Origin: Candidatus Methylomirabilis sp.
Lineage (GTDB): Bacteria > Muiribacteriota > Ozemobacteria > Ozemobacterales > Ozemobacteraceae
NCBI GenBank assembly: GCA_020722725.1
Contig: DYKG01000003.1
Span: 1-45,128 of the forward strand
DNA: 45,128 bases
Reading direction: 5' to 3'
Within the stretch, counting starts at the first letter, position 1. Every line of letters begins with the position of its first letter. Both the position numbers and the translations under genes were made by a program. This document shows, piece by piece, positions 42,260 through 45,128 of the stretch. The notes beneath the pieces are model-generated. The model had not been told where the DNA came from and ran no database searches. It saw only the letters and a program-made list of their open reading frames with translations.

Positions 42260-43135
42260 ATGATTTCAAGTCTAACCGGTTTTGGACGTGCATCGTTAAC
42301 CGATGAGGCTGGGCGTATCAGCGTCGAGCTCAAGTCGGTTAACAACCGTTTTCTGCAGCTCGATCTGCATCTTCCCTATGGTTTCAACTGGCTTGACGGC
42401 CTTATAAGGCAACAGGTCTCCAGCCAGATCTCCCGCGGCAAGGTCTATCTGCACCTTGAAGCGGTAGATTACAGCCCTAGTCAGGATGTAATTATCAATA
42501 GACCGTTGTTAAAAAAACTCGTTGACCTTAGCCATGAAGTGTCTGCTGAGACTGGTAAACAGATGCCGGTGGCTCTCGATGGCCTCCTGTCCCTTCCCGG
42601 GGTAATGAAAGTCGATGCCAAAGTCATTGACAATGAGCAGATGTGGCAACGCATCAAACCGGTAGTAGACGAAGCTCTTGCCAATTTTGTCGAAGCCCGA
42701 CGCCGTGAAGGGGAAAATCTGGCTCGCGACCTGCGGCAGCGCAGCGATTATCTGAAAGAAGCTCTTTCTCTTGTTGAAACCAGAATTCCCGAGATCAAGC
42801 AGCAGTTTGCCACCCGCTTTACCGAACGAATAACTGAATTGGCAGAAAAGGCAGAAATTGACGAAAGTCGCCTCAATACTGAAATTGCCATCTGGGTGGA
42901 TCGCAGCGATGTAAGCGAAGAAATAACCAGATTACGCAGTCATTTGAAAGAATTTGACAACATTTTAGATTCAGACAAGCCGATTGGCCGCCGCCTGGAT
43001 TTCCTTGTCCAGGAAATAAACCGCGAAGCCAACACACTGGGCAGCAAGACCAGCGATGTTTCGGTCACTCAGACTATTATCGATATTAAATGTGAAATTG
43101 AAAAGATTCGTGAACAAGCACAGAACATTGAATAG
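42260..43135 (+). CDS. yicC: YicC family endoribonuclease
   Basis: The 291-residue protein is full length for YicC/YloC: it opens MISSLTGFGRASLTDEAG, has SVNNRFLQLDLHLPYG, and closes RRLDFLVQEINREANTLGSK followed by the family end IIDIKCEIEKIREQAQNIE. Members of this family are RNases acting on small RNAs and mRNA. The start is fixed by the family N-terminus (MIxSMTGFG). No Shine-Dalgarno site is visible. It leads the yicC-remA-rpoZ-priA block. Confidence 0.94.
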   Translation: MISSLTGFGRASLTDEAGRISVELKSVNNRFLQLDLHLPYGFNWLDGLIRQQVSSQISRGKVYLHLEAVDYSPSQDVIINRPLLKKLVDLSHEVSAETGKQMPVALDGLLSLPGVMKVDAKVIDNEQMWQRIKPVVDEALANFVEARRREGENLARDLRQRSDYLKEALSLVETRIPEIKQQFATRFTERITELAEKAEIDESRLNTEIAIWVDRSDVSEEITRLRSHLKEFDNILDSDKPIGRRLDFLVQEINREANTLGSKTSDVSVTQTIIDIKCEIEKIREQAQNIE

Positions 43136-43144
43136 GAAGAGAAC

Positions 43145-43474
43145 ATGAAAGCTCAACTGCTCAATATTGGTTTTGGAAATGTAGTGGTCGCCGAAAGAAT
43201 AGTTGCTATTGTAAGTCCTGGTTCTGCACCGATAAAAAGACTGAAAGAAGATGCCAAAGAACAGGGTCGCCTGATTGATGCCACCTATGGCCGCAAAACA
43301 AGAGCCATTGTGGTTACCGACTCCAATCATGTCATTCTTTCAGCAATAAATCCCGAAACAGCTGCAATGCGCATGCTTGGCAAAAAGGTCATTCATGACA
43401 GTCACGATGTCCATGACATGCATGATGACGTTGAAGATGCTTCTGAACTTGACTCAACGGAGGTTGACGAATGA
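43145..43474 (+). CDS. remA: RemA/DUF370 family regulator with His/Asp tail
   Basis: The 109-residue protein matches DUF370/RemA in its first 85 residues: [62 protein letters not shown] and ETAAMRML. RemA of Bacillus is a DNA-binding, ring-forming regulator of biofilm matrix genes. The last 25 residues are an extra acidic tail, [15 protein letters not shown] and beyond, not usual in RemA. AGGAAGAG precedes the ATG. Its stop overlaps the rpoZ start (ATGA). Confidence 0.9.
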   Translation: MKAQLLNIGFGNVVVAERIVAIVSPGSAPIKRLKEDAKEQGRLIDATYGRKTRAIVVTDSNHVILSAINPETAAMRMLGKKVIHDSHDVHDMHDDVEDASELDSTEVDE

Positions 43475-43674
43475 AATTCCGCTCAAGAACTGAAATCACC
43501 AGGAAGATTCCCAACAAATACGATGCGGTAATTGCCATTTCAAATCGAGTAAAAATGCTGGTTGACGGCAAAAATCGCCTGATCGGGGAATATGATGAAA
43601 ATTTTGTAAAAATCGCGATGGAAGAAATTGCTTCAGGAGCTCTTGAGGTTGAGGTCAAAGAAAAGGCCAGGTAA
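43471..43674 (+). CDS. rpoZ: RNA polymerase omega subunit
   Basis: The 67-residue protein has the omega core: [44 protein letters not shown] and a short charged end. It assists assembly of RNA polymerase by holding the beta' subunit. CGGAGG lies upstream of the ATG inside remA. It is at the short end of the family range. The gene normally adjacent, gmk, is not present between remA and rpoZ. Confidence 0.92.
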   Translation: MKFRSRTEITRKIPNKYDAVIAISNRVKMLVDGKNRLIGEYDENFVKIAMEEIASGALEVEVKEKAR

Positions 43675-44533
43675 GACCCGCGTTTTGATTGTTCCGGCAA
43701 AAGGCATTGCCAGTGCCATGCTTAATGAACTGGCAATGCTTTTTTATCATGCCGGTTCAGATGTTTTTTTTGCGATTTCCGATGAGGCTGCGGCATGGTT
43801 TACCCCCGAACAGGCAGTCGCATATACCGGCAACCAGCCCTTCACTTCTTCCAACCACCCGACCTGGCTAAAATCAAAACACCCATTTGAAATTGCCGTG
43901 GTTTTTTCTGATTGTTTTTCAACCACGGGTTCTTTTGCATCAGATCTGGTTGCAAGATCTCTTCAGACAGACATTTTAACCTCAGAGACGCATATTCCCA
44001 TTAATCTCACTGACTGTCAAACAAGATGGTGGCATTTGCCAGCCGAATCAACCAGCCTGCAAAGCTTTTATCAGCAGTTGTTCAGTTGTCTGATTCGACG
44101 CCTGGCGGGGAAGGCGCAAACAGAAAAAAATCGGGTTTTCTTTTCAGAAAAATTACCCTCAAAAGATGCTGATCTCCGCGAAAAACCAACAAACTTTTGC
44201 ATTGCCGACCAACTAAAGCTGGCAATGTTCGATGCCGGGTTTTCATTTTCAGAAAATATATCTGAAAGTGACATAGTTTTTGGATTAACCGAAGAATTTT
44301 CATTCAGCGATAAATTTCTGGTTGAAGTTGCTGAGAGCCAGGCCCGGCTTTTATCAACCGGGTTGAATTCACCCAGACATCTGCGCATTCTGGCTGATCA
44401 TGAAAATATTACGGTAAGAACTGCCAGTAATGTCCGCGTTCTTCCATCGATCGGGCAGCAGAATTGCTATAACCGCCTTGCTGATCTGATTTTATTTAAT
44501 ACCAGCGATTCTTCGGGGTCTTTCCAGAAATGA
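43649..44533 (+). CDS. Degenerate CoaBC-like flavoprotein
   Basis: Start choice is uncertain: TTG 43649 has GGAG nine bases upstream; TTG 43628 is possible. About 294 residues, compared with about 400 for CoaBC. The first half resembles the CoaC (flavoprotein, phosphopantothenoylcysteine decarboxylase) fold: TRVLIVPAKGIASAMLNELA, an amphipathic helix and DVFFAISDEAAAWFTPEQAV. The catalytic PASANT/His region is replaced by FSDCFSTTGSFASDLVARSL. The second half has only vague similarity to CoaB. Its place between rpoZ and priA is where coaBC normally lies. It may be non-catalytic or have a changed role; no frameshift or stop is seen. Confidence 0.6.
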   Translation: MRSKKRPGKTRVLIVPAKGIASAMLNELAMLFYHAGSDVFFAISDEAAAWFTPEQAVAYTGNQPFTSSNHPTWLKSKHPFEIAVVFSDCFSTTGSFASDLVARSLQTDILTSETHIPINLTDCQTRWWHLPAESTSLQSFYQQLFSCLIRRLAGKAQTEKNRVFFSEKLPSKDADLREKPTNFCIADQLKLAMFDAGFSFSENISESDIVFGLTEEFSFSDKFLVEVAESQARLLSTGLNSPRHLRILADHENITVRTASNVRVLPSIGQQNCYNRLADLILFNTSDSSGSFQK

Positions 44534-45128
44534 TATATCTCGAAATATCTTTCTCTGAGCCGGTTGGCGATGGAACCCTGACTTATCATCTGGATTCGGA
44601 AGCAGAAATCCCGGAAATCGGCTGTCGTGCTCTGGTGCCGGTGCATGGACGCCGACTAGTCGGCTATATAACCCGCATTCATCAAGAAGCACCGACTTTT
44701 AAAACTCTTCCGGTCATTGAGGTTATCGACCCAACCCCGCTGTTCAGCCCGGCTTTACTGCAGCTTGCCATCGATACGGCTACAACCTGTGTCTGTCAGC
44801 TGGGTGAAGTTCTGCATGCAATGCTTCCGGGTGGCATAAAGCAGAAAGTCTGCCGCCATTTGAGAGCAGCGAAGGTCGATGAAAATTCAAATGAAGCTTT
44901 AATCTGGCTGGCGCAGCAGGCATGGGTTTCCTATCAGAGTTTCGTCGAAAAATTTCCGCAGATGTCAGGTAAAATAGGCAGTCTGGTGAGTTCGGGCGCC
45001 GCAGAAATTTCTTTCAGCCTGAGCGTTTCAGCCGGGCCAAAAGTTATAAAGGTGCTCAAGCCGGTTCAGAACAAGGTTATCGATCTTGAACGGCTGACCG
45101 CCAAAGAGAAAGTCGTTCTGCAGACTTT
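44530..45128 (+). CDS. priA: Primosomal protein PriA, 5' part (runs off the window)
   Basis: The first 199 codons are visible. The N-terminal 3'-DNA-binding domain is recognisable by YLEISFSEPVGDGTLTYHL, GCRALVPVHGRRLVGYI and the start of the winged-helix region with CVCQLGEVLHAMLPGG. PriA restarts stalled replication forks. The ATG overlaps the preceding stop (ATGA), so the genes are coupled. The helicase and zinc-binding parts lie beyond the window. Confidence 0.9.
   Translation, partial: MIYLEISFSEPVGDGTLTYHLDSEAEIPEIGCRALVPVHGRRLVGYITRIHQEAPTFKTLPVIEVIDPTPLFSPALLQLAIDTATTCVCQLGEVLHAMLPGGIKQKVCRHLRAAKVDENSNEALIWLAQQAWVSYQSFVEKFPQMSGKIGSLVSSGAAEISFSLSVSAGPKVIKVLKPVQNKVIDLERLTAKEKVVLQT

Overview
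The window is protein-coding almost throughout, with mid-range GC, no tRNA or rRNA, no insertion sequence and no CRISPR. The organism looks like an uncultured Gram-negative (diderm) bacterium. The signs are a Tad/Cpa secretin, a lipoprotein, SurA/PpiD-type periplasmic isomerase domains and pseudopilins. The mixture of a Tad locus, TPR proteins, a Memo-AMMECR1 protein and the yicC-remA-rpoZ-(coaBC)-priA block is reminiscent of deep-branching phyla such as Candidatus Riflebacteria. That placement is a guess from gene content, not a phylogenetic result.

Region 1 (about 0.1-16.8 kb) is a Tad/Flp pilus locus. A Wzz-like coiled-coil protein fused to a degenerate tyrosine-kinase-type P-loop ATPase comes first. 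It is followed by the prepilin peptidase CpaA, CpaB, the secretin CpaC, a CpaE/TadZ with an intact receiver domain, the ATPase TadA/CpaF, the platform proteins TadB and TadC, a DUF192 protein and a large lipoprotein that ends at a terminator. After a 0.4-kb AT-rich gap with a repeat and a long hairpin come two TadE-like pseudopilins and a 917-residue TadG-like protein. The last carries an unusual cysteine-rich segment and an amidotransferase-like domain. No Flp major pilin gene is visible.

Region 2 (16.8-27.3 kb) holds ridA, an exported helical protein, a TPR protein, a polytopic membrane protein, dapF and an exported Memo-AMMECR1 fusion. It ends with a separate pseudopilin operon: a giant GspK/PilX-like protein, GspI/PilV-like and GspJ/PilW-like proteins, and a single-pass TPR-like protein. 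The three pseudopilins look like the tip complex of a type II secretion or type IV pilus machine.

Region 3 (27.3-34.5 kb) has the rpsO-pnp operon on the minus strand, with a structured rpsO leader. A TrmA/RlmD-type rRNA methyltransferase, a receiver-PAS histidine kinase, a PHP phosphoesterase and an exported protein of unknown function follow.

Region 4 (34.5-42.2 kb) has a REP-like repeat, murJ, a tiny exported Cys/His/Asp-rich protein with an operator-like dyad over its promoter, and a 980-residue multi-parvulin chaperone with a beta domain inserted into one isomerase domain. The RqcP-like S4 protein, rsmA, tcdA and a tatD family gene complete it.

Region 5 (42.2-45.1 kb) is yicC (apparently leaderless), a remA/DUF370 gene with a His/Asp tail, rpoZ, a degenerate CoaBC-like gene and the 5' part of priA, which runs off the end. 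The gmk gene often found between remA and rpoZ is absent.

No single block can be called an entirely new system from sequence alone. The best candidates for undescribed biology are the TadG-like protein with its embedded amidotransferase-like and Cys-rich parts, the exported Memo-AMMECR1 fusion, the giant pseudopilin tip set, the parvulin with a nested domain, and the small metal-binding-type protein with its putative operator.
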